In this document: in pieces, positions 40,248 to 52,785 of the stretch
Position numbering within the stretch: the stretch's first letter is position 1
Layout: each line of letters begins with the position of its first letter
NCBI RefSeq assembly: GCF_030704535.1
Contig: NC_081817.1
Span: 2,619,001 to 2,683,000 of the forward strand
Direction: 5' to 3'
DNA: 64,000 nt
Source of the DNA: Vitis vinifera
Lineage: Eukaryota; Streptophyta; Magnoliopsida; Vitales; Vitaceae
Program-made: the position numbers and the translations under genes
The notes under the pieces: model-generated
The model's input: the letters and a program-made list of their open reading frames with translations, nothing else
The model's database searches: none
Told to the model about the DNA's origin: nothing

Positions 40248-40642
40248 TTAGTGAGGTAGTGTTGTATGTTGATTAATTTTTTGTTTAAGAAAAAGTTCTC
40301 TTTCTTTCTGTTTCCCATTTCTATTAATTGAGATGATTCTGCATTATATCAGCTCGAGCAAGGCTGATTACTACAATGGGTTAAGGCGGTAAAAGATAAA
40401 AACTGACCTGAAGCAGAGCATTATATAGACATATATACATACATATGTACAGCCAAAAAAGGAGATGATGACTTGAAATAAGGAGGAATCATGTAGATGC
40501 CTATGTCTGCACTCAATGCTTATATGCACTCCTCATCCGTATGCAATGAACCAATGGAGTGAAATATGTATTTTAGGCAATGTCAAACATGAACCTAAAA
40601 CAAATAATCAAGTTGAATTTACTAGACTTACCAGTCAGGCAG

Positions 40643-43600
40643 TTATGAAGAAAGCAGCACTTTAGATCGCCAAACAAAAGCATCTGACTGCTGTTCATTT
40701 CTTAATTTCTGTATGTAGTTCTCCAAAGTATATGCATACTCATCTATGTTGTCATTAGGCATTGTATCTTCAGCTAGTTTGACTGCTGCCATTTGAGACA
40801 GTTGAAAGGCCTCTCCTGTTCGTTGTAGCTTCTTCGCCATTTCTTCCTTGCCAAGTACCACAAGGGAAACCAACAGAGATTTAAGTTCACGCTCTGCTCC
40901 AGGGGTAAGATACATGCCCTTCAAATGCTCTACCAGAGCCATCTCCTCACCAGGGCTACAAAGGACAGTGACCACATCACCCATGAGAATTTTTGATAGA
41001 AGAGAATCTTTAGGAATGAAAGAGGAAAAAACCTCAGAAACTTGAAACCAAAATACCTTCCAGCACGGATTTTTCCTCTATTCCTTTGACGCCTCATTCC
41101 TCTTCCCTTGCTTGCCGTACTTGAACTAATGGAAGCAGCAGAGCCTTTCCTTGTCCTGTTCATGGAGTCAGACCATCAAATAAGGCAACTCACAGTTAAA
41201 TCAAAGAAAAAAGTTGAAATTGCCATGAATAATGGGACAAACTGGCACTACATGGTACAGGATTATTATTTTCATTTCTTATCTTTTCAAGAGGGAGGTG
41301 TTATTTGAAAATATGCTTGCCAGATCCAGAGTCCTTTTACAACCTTACAATGACAAACGCAAAAGATGACTAAGATGCGTTTGTATGTCCATGCAGAACT
41401 CTAGACCTACTGGCTTCATTGTGAAGTAAAAGAAGGACAAAGATGACAGTCCAGGCTTCACCTACAACAAGACACTCTAGAACAAGGTAGCCATGTTGCA
41501 GATGGGCATCAAATAATACAGACACACCAACTTAAGAAACTTCCTTGTGGGGGATTGTTAACCACCTTGACTTGTACTCTTTAGCATTTATTTTCATTTG
41601 GTTTAATGTATTGCAGCCTGAACCTTCTTTTTATACTGTTCCACTCATTCTGTCAAATGAAGCATTTGTTTCTGATCCAAGGAGGAAAAAATACAAGCAA
41701 TGATAATTACCATACAAATATACACATGCACTGTGTGTTCACAGTTACATATTTCATACAGGTAATTATATTCTCCTCTTCCTCCTGCATTACATATTCT
41801 CCAATATTCCTTTCTGTTGGTTCAAAAAGAAAAAAGAAAAGGAACAGTTGTATAACTGGTTACAACATGCTTTTGTGCCTTGTATAAACTAACACTGCAT
41901 ATTGATGATGGTCCAAACAAATGTGAGTTCTCCAGTTGAATTAATTAACAGAACATGAAGAATAATGGAAGGAAAAACAGAGCCATCTGAATAATTCAAG
42001 TAGGATCAATGACTACAAAAACCAACTGGGAGGAAAGGGTGCGTATTAATAGAGATAAAACAAAATCAACATTCAGCATCCATAATTTATGATCTCATCC
42101 TCTTCTTCGTCGATCATTCATGCAAGTATAAGTACAAGTAACCAACATGTAAATTATACTGTTAGGAGAGGAAGTTACAATGACTGTGGAATTCCAAGTG
42201 AAGTATGGCAGATACTTGTAAACGAAGAGAGAGACTATACATTCTTCAGTTAGTTTCTTTCAATAAATTGTCGGTAACTAAAAAGGGGAAAAAACTATTA
42301 ACCATATACAGCATTGAGTTAATAAAAAAATGTTAATTAGAAAACCGATGATGGCTCCACAGGCTTAAGTAGAAAATGACCAGCAATCCAAGCAATGGGT
42401 AAACAACAAGTCAATACAGAGCAATAAATAATGAACAGCAATTCAACTGATTAGCCCCAACCTATCTGGTTGCATTGATATATCTTCACTTCCAATAAAT
42501 TAGTACATAAGAACCATTAATTTTGTAGTTATGGATGTACTTAAGGGAGAGTGCTATTTAGGCTACTACTTACAAGAAGAAACTGCATTCTGAATAAATG
42601 CATGTCAACAATAAATTGCAATTGGACAAAGAGTGGTTTACCAATAATAACAACAAATTTCAAGGTCATAGACCATGGTTAGCACAATCAACCAGTGACT
42701 AAAACCAACAAATGAGAGCAAAAAAACACATGCAGATATCCATGCCACAAACAAAGTAGAAAAGAAAACGAAGGAGAGATGTGACCTGCACAAACACAAT
42801 GTTAAGAACTTAGAGATCAGAAATGGATCCAAGATCAAGGGCTCCAGTAAAACATGGTGAATCATAAGAGCAAGAGCTATATGACTATTGAAGACAAAAG
42901 ATATACCCTGTGGTGTAAGCACTCATTCCACTGAAACTACTGCTAGCTTCTGAAGCAGTATCATCATCAAGATCATTTATCGACCGGTCTTCTGATTGAA
43001 GCTTTGCTGCAAGTAGTAATCTTCTCTGCCGAACAGCTAAGTAGCGGGCTAAGTACTTTCCTACTTTCTCCAGACCTTCCTCATATTCACCAATGAGCAG
43101 AGTGGCACATTCCAGAGATGCATTCTGCACTTCTGAGATTAAATCATCACACCTGTGCATAAACGCAACCCTTAGTGCCTCCTCCCAATCTCGCGCACTG
43201 ACCAATAAATTGATAGCACTTTTAACATCTCCACAGTAATCCAGAGCAATTTTGGCAGCTTCCCCTGGTTTACCAAGTGCCTGGAGTTCTTCACAAAGCT
43301 CATTTGCCAGTTGCACAATCTCTTCTTTTCCCAATTTAAGGAGACCAGCAACCGTCATTACACCACCCCAATTACCACATGCACGATATGCCTTCAAAGC
43401 TTTCTCCAAACCAGAGCAGCACAAATAAGTAGTAGCAGCATCTTCAAAGCATTTTTCATCACTAAAATGATCTCCCCAGGCCTCAAGCACTTCTTTTTTC
43501 TTGGCAGGATCAGTGATCAGTTGAAGTCCCAATGGAAAAAGTTGGGGATTTTCCTTCATGAGGTTCAAACAATCTGCATAATAAGCATCCCCTGCAGAAG

Positions 43601-46600
43601 CGATGTGTTTGAGAGCACTCTCATACCTGCGCAATCTAATGTCGATATTATATCGCATCAAGTGAACAGGCATGCGTTCCAGTTCTTGAAGAAAGGGAAG
43701 AAATTCTTTTGGGTCCCGTTGAGAGTTCAATGCCACAATAGCTGCAAGGTGCAAATCATAAAGGCCTAAAGAAGCTTCATAGACAGCCTCAGAATCAGAC
43801 AACCACAAAAGATGCTTCAGAGCCTCTTCTGCAGAAGGGTAAGACTTTCTACGTGGATCATCAGAACCTAATAGTTCCATTTCCCGGATAAGTTTTATTC
43901 TCTCCAATGCTTCTTCAAGAGCTGGGGGATCACTTCGAGCTAGAGTAGTCAGAATGCAAAGCTCCCTTGCAGGACTTTCTGGTACTTGTTCCTCAAGAGC
44001 CTTCCTTATAGACATCAGAACTGAAGAAACTTTGTTATTATTATTTGGACCCTTGAAATCTCCAGCTTGGACATCTTTAGCCTCCCTCAGGCACAGTAGG
44101 GATATATAATTTTTGTATAAAGTCTCTGTAATAGTCTCATTCTTGATGGAACAAACAAACTCAGTGATGTAGCTCAGATTATTTACCTGCCTGACAAACT
44201 CTGCAGCTGACTGGAGAAAGGCTTGCCAACCACAATGGTCGACAATGACATTGAAATCTATCCTATGCCGCCTCACCATGAGTAGCCCATCTCTGAAACG
44301 ACTTTGAACCAAAGCATTAATTATTGAGGCCAGGACCAATTTTCTTGGATAGATGCATTCTAGGTTTCCTCGAGCTGTTTGTAATATAACAGCAGCTTCA
44401 TCTCCATGAAGGACACCAATAACTTTAGCACCTCTTTCCCATATAGTTATAAAGTTTCTATTATCTTCTTCGCGTCTTTTATTACCAGCATGGATGAAGT
44501 TTTCATATTTTACTTCCAATTTTCCATCCAAAATGTCATCAATGTCAATAACAAAGAGTAAATCCTGTTTAGTTGCAAGAATCAAATGTGTTATCGCTAG
44601 ATCAGCCGAATTTGAGTAAAATGAGAAACTTCTGCAGTTGTTACATATTATCTTCCCACCAACATGCAGCCTACCATTGTCATCAAGCCCAAAAAGCAAA
44701 GGCCTTGATGATCCACTGTCACCCACAGGAACTACACTCATCCAAGGGCAAGATGATGACAAACTCATATCCTCAGTTTTTGGAGCTCCTTCCATGATGC
44801 CTAAATTTGGTATATATTCAAAGACTTTGCCACCATCAAACTGAACAAATGCTGAACACTTTTTTGTGGGATTAGGAGCAAGGCCAATTACAAGCCCATC
44901 TAGAGGTATTTGATTGGTGATCTTTGCATGCCAACCTGAGCAGGTTCCCAAACCTGGGACATGATCCTCGGAACACAAAAGCTCAATTTCCTGCAAATAA
45001 TACCCATGAAGCATATCCTTGCTAGATGGAGTTTGTGAAAAGTAATTGCTGTGACTGAACCCAAAATGAGAAACACCAAGAAGTATATGCGCATCCAACC
45101 ATATGAGATGTACAAATGACCCAAATATTGTTTCAGAAGAGGAGGCATCAACACTTAATTCTTTCCCTTCCAGTTCTTCCCAAGTATCAAGAGGAGGAAG
45201 CTCTGCAACACACAAACATCCATCTGACAAAAATGCAGCCAAAAGATTCTTAGAATTCTTGGTATAAAAAGCAATGTCCCTAATAGTACTTGAAAACTTT
45301 AGGTTAAATAAATACATTGGTGGTGGCATTAGAGAAAGGGAAAGAGGGGTTGCTAGTATCTTGGACTCATCAATTACTAATGCTGTTGAGTTCTCCATAA
45401 CAGCTGTAACCCAGACAAAGCTGTTGACTGTGACTTCTCCACCAAGAGTCCAACAAATCAGTTGCAGTGGCTTTGTCGGATGCCACATGAATTTAACTCC
45501 ATCCTCCCTCAAGTATCTAATTTCTTGTTTCAGGTACCAATGATTATTGCTGAAGAACCATATTTTAACAGAGTCAAATGTTTCAGATCTAACAACAGCT
45601 GCAAGAAGATCTGAACTGCAATTCCACTTTAAAATTTCTACTTTTGCATCAGTTAGCTCATTAATGCTAAAAGAGCTTCTTTCCAATCCATTCCTCTCAA
45701 AGAAAACTATTAAGGGACACTCATTTTCAACTTTCTTGTCATAAACAGAAGCAATTTTAGCTCCACTAGGCATCCAATCCAAAACTGTTCCCATGAAAGC
45801 CTTTGATTCTGAAGCAGCATGCAGCGCCCCTGTATCTCTTTCCCAAACCTTAAGCTTCTTGTGTGAGGAAGAAGTGTGCAATTCCCCCAGCGTCACAAAG
45901 TATTTTCCATCACCACGCCAAGAAATATAACAGGAAGAAAAGGTTGGTTCACCTGAAATCATAGTCCAGTAACAAAATTCAGAAGATTAATCAAACCATA
46001 CCATAGATAAAGACATTTTCCTCTATTGAAACCACCATATTCCACTTGTGATAGGGGACACTGGATTGCAATATAAAAGACATGGCCCAGATAAAACCCC
46101 CTAACTTTCCAGCTATATATCATGTTCGGACAGGTTGTCTTCAGGGCAAGTACTGGCTCGGCTGTAAAGTCAATCAAGACAGACAGCCAAGCTGAGGAGG
46201 CAGTTAGGTGGTGTTTGTTTTTTGGCTATTTTGGCTTTTTCTATTAAGCTAAAAGTAATCTGTTGACATCATCCAACATAACTAAAGTGAACTTATTATC
46301 AATAGGTTCAGTTTAGTTATGTTGGATGGTATCAATAGGTTACTTTTAGCTAAATAGAAAAAGTCATATATTTTGGCTTTTTCTATTAAGTCAAAAAACA
46401 ACCTTAGATTAGGAAGCCTGAATATGGAAGCTGACTTAGTATCAATCATCTGTTTATGTTTGATCAAAAAAAGGCCTAGGTGGTGGGTTCGACTCCCACA
46501 GGAGTGCACATTGCCTATCTAATTGGTACTTTTATTGATTCTTTGTTCTTGCAGTCAATTACTGATTCTTTAGTGATATTAAACAAATCTAATTGACAGT

Positions 46601-48376
46601 AAATTTTTCCTTGGCTGAATTTCAGAATTCTTTTGGCTTTTCAAATAAACATAACTATATTTTGTGACTAGGACTTGCATAAAGTAATTTTTAACCAAAC
46701 TACTGCCTTGATAGAATTCATCACAGGTTCCAAATATCTAAAAGTGCGTAATATACAGAACATAAAGAAAGTTTCTTTCTGTTTCTTTCTCCATGAACAT
46801 GCCACTGACACTGGCTGAGATAATTTTTCACAAGGTAAACTGTATTTTATGTGTGGGAAAAAAAAATGCAAAAATCTAAAATAATGCAGAAAAGTCCTTA
46901 CTTAAGTCAACATCTTCAGGCAGATCATCAAGCGTATTCTCATACAACACATCCCAATCATGAGTCATCACTACTATCTGCCCAAAACCAGTTATTATAC
47001 CAAGTAGATCTCCATCTGGGCTTGGCGAAATGCACTTGACACCACCCTCCACCCTACCAACAACTTCTATCGCATTATCATCCACATTATGCAGCAAAAG
47101 AAGCCCACTAGAAGTTCCCACTATAAGTGCTTCTTTCTCCATGAGATAATCAAAGGCAGTAATGAAGTCCCCAGGTTCCAAATCAATAGGCTCAACCTTG
47201 GAATATGAAGAGGTTTTGCCCCATACCCTTTCATTCTAGCACATGCATCAATTTTTTGTTAGAAACAAAAGTGAAAGAAAAAAATGCATAAAACAAATTA
47301 TACAAGCCCTATGAACATGCATGAAAACATCAGAACTCTCAACTATCAGGGTGAGAGAACTCCTAGACTGCTCCTGAAATTCCCAAATCATATTCAACTT
47401 TTTCATCAAACATACAAAAATTTGAACTTATCTCATGTTCTAGATTATCAATAGATTATACGTCAGTATACTTATCAAAAAGTAGATTATATGTCAGTAG
47501 ACTGAATGTCCATTCTTCTATATGCAATGCTAAAAAATGGCTTCACCAGACCATTCTACAGTATTGTTCCCAAAGCCTCATACATCTTACAAAAGGGCTA
47601 TAAATAGAGCACACATATTTAGTGGCCAAGATATGCATTAGCCCATGAATAACAATGCGGTTCAAACTTCTTAGCCCATTCTACTTTATGGACCAAGCTT
47701 CCACTCAGAATAGCAACCTGGATTAGCAGCTAAGTGCTAAAGTTCCTAAGTAAAATAAAATTAAATTTTTGCCCGTTTCTCCATGCATGGCTATACCACA
47801 CCCACTAATTACAAATTGTGAGTTCAGAATGATAGTTTGTGCTTCATTTTTTTTCCCCTCTTCTAACATCCACTACTTTAGTACTTTTCTCGTCCCCAGG
47901 TTCCTCTTATTCTTAGTTAAGCCCGAACACCAAACAAAAAGGCTTCAAAGATAGCCTTTTAGATCACCCGAGCATGCTAATTGCTCAAGTTTGTCTAGAT
48001 TTCACCATAACACCTTCAAGTTTGGTAGCCGAGAAAACAGAGGAAAGAGAAAATAAGAAAACTTCACTTTTGGCTAACTTATCAGCAACATTGACTAATG
48101 TTTTTGGGCGGTCCAAATTAAAAATACAAGCAAAAATAAAATTCAAGTAATTCACTAGACAGAGGCTACAGAAAATTATATTCAATTTCACCCAAATAGA
48201 CACAGAAAAACCCTTACTTGTGATGAAGGAAGCTGCGTGGTGTATATGAAATTATCGGAAGAAGCAAAAACCAAGCGGTTGCGTTCAATATCGAACGCAG
48301 AGAAAGAGACAACTTCTTCGGCTGATCTCAACTCCAGATTCAGAGAGAGATCTGAATAAAGCTTCAGATTATTCAT
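40643..48376 (-). CDS. ELP1: Elongator complex protein 1 (ELP1/ELO2/IKAP)
   Basis: The largest scaffold subunit of Elongator, which puts the mcm5/ncm5 side chain on wobble uridines of tRNAs and has also been linked to transcription. Exons are 48218-48376, 46902-47235, 42907-45952, 41057-41155 and 40643-40955, or 3951 nt and 1316 aa, about the Arabidopsis length. I chose the ATG that gives MNNLKLYSDL, matching the family start, over one six codons upstream. The first ~700 residues hold WD40 propellers (SWRGDGKYFVTLGE near residue 170). The C-terminal part is helical TPR-like (EALKHLLWLSDSEAVYEASL; CFEDAATTYLCCSGLEKALK). Exon 4 encodes a basic patch (RRQRNRGKIRAG) matching the known tRNA-binding/nuclear-import region. 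Intron 2 carries a foldback MITE. All frames are open. Confidence 0.96.
46207..46403. mobile_element. Foldback PIF/Tourist-like MITE in ELP1 intron 2
   Basis: A 197 bp element flanked by TTA (46204-46206 and 46404-46406). Its ends are GGTGGTGTTTGTTTTTTGGC and, reversed, GGTTGTTTTTTGACTT. Nearly the whole body is an inverted repeat: TTAGTTATGTTGGATG and the flanking AAAGTAA(T/C)CT tracts are mirrored around about 46300, so a transcript would fold into one long hairpin. Confidence 0.75.
46465..46510 (+). repeat. Possible tRNA-derived SINE fragment
   Basis: GGTTCGACTCC at 46486-46496 is a good polymerase III box B within GGTGGTGGGTTCGACTCCCAC, but no A box is evident. A remnant of a tRNA-derived SINE in ELP1 intron 2 is the likeliest reading. 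Confidence 0.3.
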
Positions 48377-48429
48377 CCTCAACCCACAAAACAAACCAGA
48401 GAGAACTGAAGAACCTTGGGCCGCTTGCC

Positions 48430-49022
48430 CAGTTGTGTTTATGGGTTTAAAGGGGTTAAGTCACCCCGTATTATCGTGGTCTGCGCTAGAAGTGAAGTTG
48501 CGTTCGAGGGTTTAATGGGCTGTTTTCATGGGTTTAAGCCACTCCTTCTGTGTTGTACCGGGTGAATATTGAAAGGACCATTTTGCCCATCTGGTTTTGA
48601 TGAGAAGTAACTGTTCATGGGAAGTGGTGTCACCTTTTGGAGTGTGAAGAACCTGAAGATAGATTTGAGTAATTAGAAAATTAAAATATTAGACCCTGTT
48701 TAGAATTTTTATTTTTATAAATAAAAAACTGTTTTTTAAAAATTTATAATACTATTTAGCAATTATTCTATATTTATAATTAAAAATAAAATGAAACAAA
48801 AAACCATTTTGAGAGAACAAAATAAAAGAAATATCTAAAAAATAAAATAAATAAAATAAAATTAAACATAATATCATTTTTTTGCTTTGTTCTATAATGA
48901 TATGGAAAAATCTTCAAATATTATATTTATTTAAATTACATGTTTTTTTTAAAAAAAAAAAAAATTTAACTTTTCCAATTTTTTTTCTTTAAATAAATAA
49001 ATTTCAAAATAAATTATACTTG
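48430..49022. other. ELP1 upstream region
   Basis: Contains the ELP1 promoter, with no obvious TATA box and GGGCCGC-type sequence next to the start, and then AT-rich spacer up to the solo LTR. No gene is seen. Confidence 0.5.
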
Positions 49023-51209
49023 TGTAGACCCCATATAGGGCTTGTTTTTTTTCATTTGCTGCAGATCACACTTCTTGCCAAGTGGAGGGCTCTTAAAGAG
49101 CCAAATGCTGCTTCCTGGTTGGGTGGTTAGTGAATCAGGTAGTGGGTTGGAAATGCAATAGGGTGGAGACACCTGTTGGAGGATTCAGAAGAGCTTTTGG
49201 GCTGTTAGAGTGGAGTCTGGTTATTCTGAAAAAGTGTGAGGGGGACCCCCCCTCTCGGACCATGAATCCCGGCCAGATGGGACTGGCAGCCAGGAAGCTG
49301 AGGGCTTGATGCCGGCTGCAGCAGGCGTACAGCAGTAGAGAGTGGTTGGGCAAGCCATGCTTGTTGACCAGTGAACATCAAAGGAAAGAGTGGCTGGAAA
49401 AAAGGAGTTTTGAGGAAAAAAAGAGGGACACGAAAAAAAAAGGAGAAAAAAGAAAAGACTTGAAGGGACGAGAGGAAAGAACGAGAGGAGGGGAGGAGAG
49501 TTCGAAGAGTAGCCTTTGGAAAAGAGGTCCTGATCTGGGCGTCTTTCAGGAGGGGTCATAAAAATAGGGCTTGAAGTCAGGTGAGCTTCCATATGCGAGG
49601 AAGCTTTTCAGGTATGGACCCTATTCATTATCTTCTCTATTTTGTTTTTGGATATCGATAAGATTCTATTTTGGTGTTTGGATGCGAGTATTGGAGATTT
49701 TATTATGTTCTTATGGAATCTGAGTTCGTTTGCCTCCATGTTGTGCTTGATTTCTAACTTGGCTTTCAACTTGTTTACACCGACTATTTTAAACTGCTCT
49801 CCTCTGTTTCTTTATTGTTTGCGGGTTATCCTCGATGCCTGGAGTATACTTACGCATTCTCTCTATTCTGGAAAATTTTGAGAGAAGATTCATCACATGC
49901 TTTTGATTTGTAGGGTCGTACCTGTATTTCCTTTATTTATTTATTTATTTACCGTCCCAGCCTTCGCCGGATGTCTCACATCCGGAATTCTATCCGGCCG
50001 ACATTCCACCACCTTCTCCAGATGTCTCACATCCGGAATCCTGTCCGTCGATATCCCACCTTCTCCGGATGTCTTACATCCGGAATTCTGTCCGGCCGAT
50101 GTCCCACCCTTCTCCGGATGTCCCACATCAGGAATTCTATCCAGTCGACATTCCACCTTCTCCGGATGTCTCGCATCCGGAATCCTGTCCGCCGACATCC
50201 CACCTTCTCCGAATGTCTCACATCCGGAATTCTATCCGGCCGACATTCCACCTTCTCCGGATGTCTCGCATCCGGAATCCTATCCGGCCGACATTCCCAC
50301 CTTCTCCGGATGTCTCGCATCCCGAATTCTGTCCGTCTGACGTCGGATGGGAGAAGAAGGCGATTCAACTTCCCCCATCAGACATGTCCGGACCCTCGTT
50401 TCATAACTTTTTTTTTTTTTTTAATCATTTCAAAGCATCCTATCTTTCATCCTTAGAATTTTTAAGATCACCCAAGAGTCCTATTTCCAGTAAAATTTTG
50501 CTGTCATCTTTCTTCTCGGCAAGCAATTTTCACAACTCTTCTGTTTTTTAAAATGTTTTAAAATAAGCATAGATTCAATCCCGTAATTCCGAGTAATGGA
50601 GTTTATGGAATTAATTCATGCAAAAATAAATGGGTTTTGGTGGGGGCCCGACATATGTGACTTTGTGATTGATTGATTGATTGTTTGCTTTGATTATTTT
50701 ACATGATTGATTTACCTTACTCTCTAACATACATGCGATTATTCCTAAATTGTGCACTAACCCTCTCTCTTGATAGCGCATGGTGGCTCGTCGCCCAGGT
50801 ACGTATTTATCCCCATTCCAGTCTTTCTATATTCTTGCTTTGATTCTCATATGTGCATGATATTTCCGAGTATTCATTGTTTTCCTCATCAATTGTCACA
50901 TCAGCTTCATTTTATTAGTAGAAACCTGACTTTAGGGACTTAAAAGGGTGCTACGGTCTGTACCGTACCTTCCTAATAAGTAACCTGACCCCCGAACTCG
51001 ATTCGGTTTTTCACAGACCACCTTTTCCAAAACAAGGAGTCATACTTAGGGTTTTTCTTTCTTATTTTGTTTACCCTTTTAAAAATAAAACAAAAATAAG
51101 TGGCGACTCCAAGTCATTTTCTTAATCAATAATTAATCATTTTTCGAAATATAAAAAGCGAGTTTCGCCATCTAGTGGGAAACACATGAGCCGAAATACG
51201 GGGTCCACA
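49023..51209. mobile_element. Solo LTR of a long-LTR retrotransposon (fossil)
   Basis: A 2187 bp LTR begins TGTAGACCCC and ends GGGGTCCACA (TG...CA, short inverted ends). It is flanked by the 5-bp target duplication ACTTG at 49018-49022 and 51210-51214. No internal coding region is present, so this is the single LTR left after recombination between the two ends of an element. The sequence is GC-richer than its surroundings and includes a 48-bp minisatellite. The size and GTGGCGACTCC near the 3' end suggest a gypsy-type family, which I cannot name. The intact duplication suggests moderate age. Confidence 0.8.
49967..50343. repeat. 48-bp minisatellite inside the solo LTR
   Basis: About eight tandem copies of a roughly 48-bp CG-rich unit. 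Each has a hairpin core of the type CCGGATGTCTCACATCCGG, with 8-bp arms and a 3-nt loop, followed by a GTCCGGCCGACAT-like segment. The unit is a multiple of three, which explains open frames on both strands that are not genes. Confidence 0.85.
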
Positions 51210-51214
51210 ACTTG

Positions 51215-51472
51215 ATATATAAAATTTATTCAGTTTTAATTAGTATTATAAAATTATAAAATTTAATAACATTAGAAATTTATAAACAGTAATTCATTTT
51301 AAATGACTTGGTTGATTTCCTCTTTGCATATATATCATATTTTTGTAAATTGTTTCAAAATTTTTTACTAGAAAATAGACTCAAAATTAAATAAGATTTA
51401 ATGTATTATTTTATTAATTTTATGGATAAAAATGTGTGTATAACAACTTTATTATTTCTCTTTTATATATAA

Positions 51473-51508
<36 letters not shown>

Positions 51509-52785
51509 AAATAAACTTTAAATTAAATAAGACTGATTGTTTGATTCATTAAAAAATTTAGTAATTTTTAAAAATAATTTGAAACTCAAATAGTAACTCA
51601 ATTAATATAAAATATATATGAATAAAAATTAGTTCATAATAACTCTATTATTAATTTTTTTTGTACATAATTATATTTTCAGAAATTTTCTTATTAGAAA
51701 AATGAATTTCATATCAAACCAACATTTTATATTAAATTTATTAATAATTTTAATAATTTTTAAAAATAATTGAGAACTCAAAAAATAGATTTAATCAGTA
51801 AAAAAAATGATAGATCAAAACCATATATTATGAGTCATAGTTTTATTATTTGTCCTATACACACAATTATAATTTTTTGAATTTTTTTATTTGGTAAATA
51901 CACTACATAAATAGATTCTAAATTAAGTGAGAAATAATTGATAATTTTAATTTTTTTTAAATATTTTTATTTTTAAGACTAATTTGGAATTAAGAAAATT
52001 TATACAATTAATTACATATTAAATAAAAGTATTTCAAAATACTGTATTTATAATTAAATAATAAATGTGTGCCTATAATGAAAAACCTAATACATTTACA
52101 TATTAAAAGATTAAATTTTAATCATTTTTAAAATTTATTTTAAATAAAATATTATTAACAATTATCATTTTTAAATTACTATTATTTAAAAATTAATTAT
52201 GGTTTTCCTGAAATGTTAATGTCCATGTTTTTCTAACATATATTTTTCTAGGAAAGGATGGGCAATTTTTGAGAAGTGACCAGTAAACACCAATCAAGAA
52301 ATACATATGCACAACGGAAGATTCAAGAACTAGAAAAATTGAACTCATCAAACTCTTTCCATCCGTATGGCACTAGTACAAAATCCTTACTAGTAATTAC
52401 ATTCTACCAAACGAATTGACAACAATGCTAAACCACTACATTTATTCAACACAAACAAGACGGAAAATGAATGACATTTACATGATGCCAAGTATCACGC
52501 CTGTGTACACTTTAAATTCCTCCGAGAAAGCTATTAACCTGTTAGATATACTCTGTATCCTGTGTATTTTTTGGGCTCCCTAGATTCATAACCCTCTGAA
52601 TAGTGATTGCAACACCCATCACTTCACCAGTGAAGGATTCCTGATTTCATTTTAATTCGGCATATCAACTATTAATCAAAGGCCTTTCCCTTCTACTAAT
52701 AAGCAGCACCAAACCCAAAATTGCCTTTAGTAGAAGGCTCTCTGATTCAACCAAACCTCTCACTCTTCCTACACTCAGAAAGATG
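51215..52785. other. AT-rich spacer and 3' end of the ZFC3H1-like gene
   Basis: No gene is seen. An (AT)n run is at about 51475-51505. From about 52260 the base composition returns to genic values; this is the probable 3'UTR of the minus-strand gene ending at 52786. Confidence 0.55.

Noticed and set aside
43311-43769. 152-codon plus-strand open frame
   Set aside because: Antisense shadow of the long ELP1 exon, whose frame is clearly the coding one.
49967-50343. CRISPR-like array of short repeats
   Set aside because: The units are contiguous with no unique spacers, and the window is plant nuclear DNA; it is a minisatellite.
49897-50551. Several overlapping 85-161 codon open frames on both strands
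   Set aside because: They are produced by the 48-bp minisatellite in the solo LTR, whose unit is a multiple of three; the proline-rich repeats are not a protein gene.
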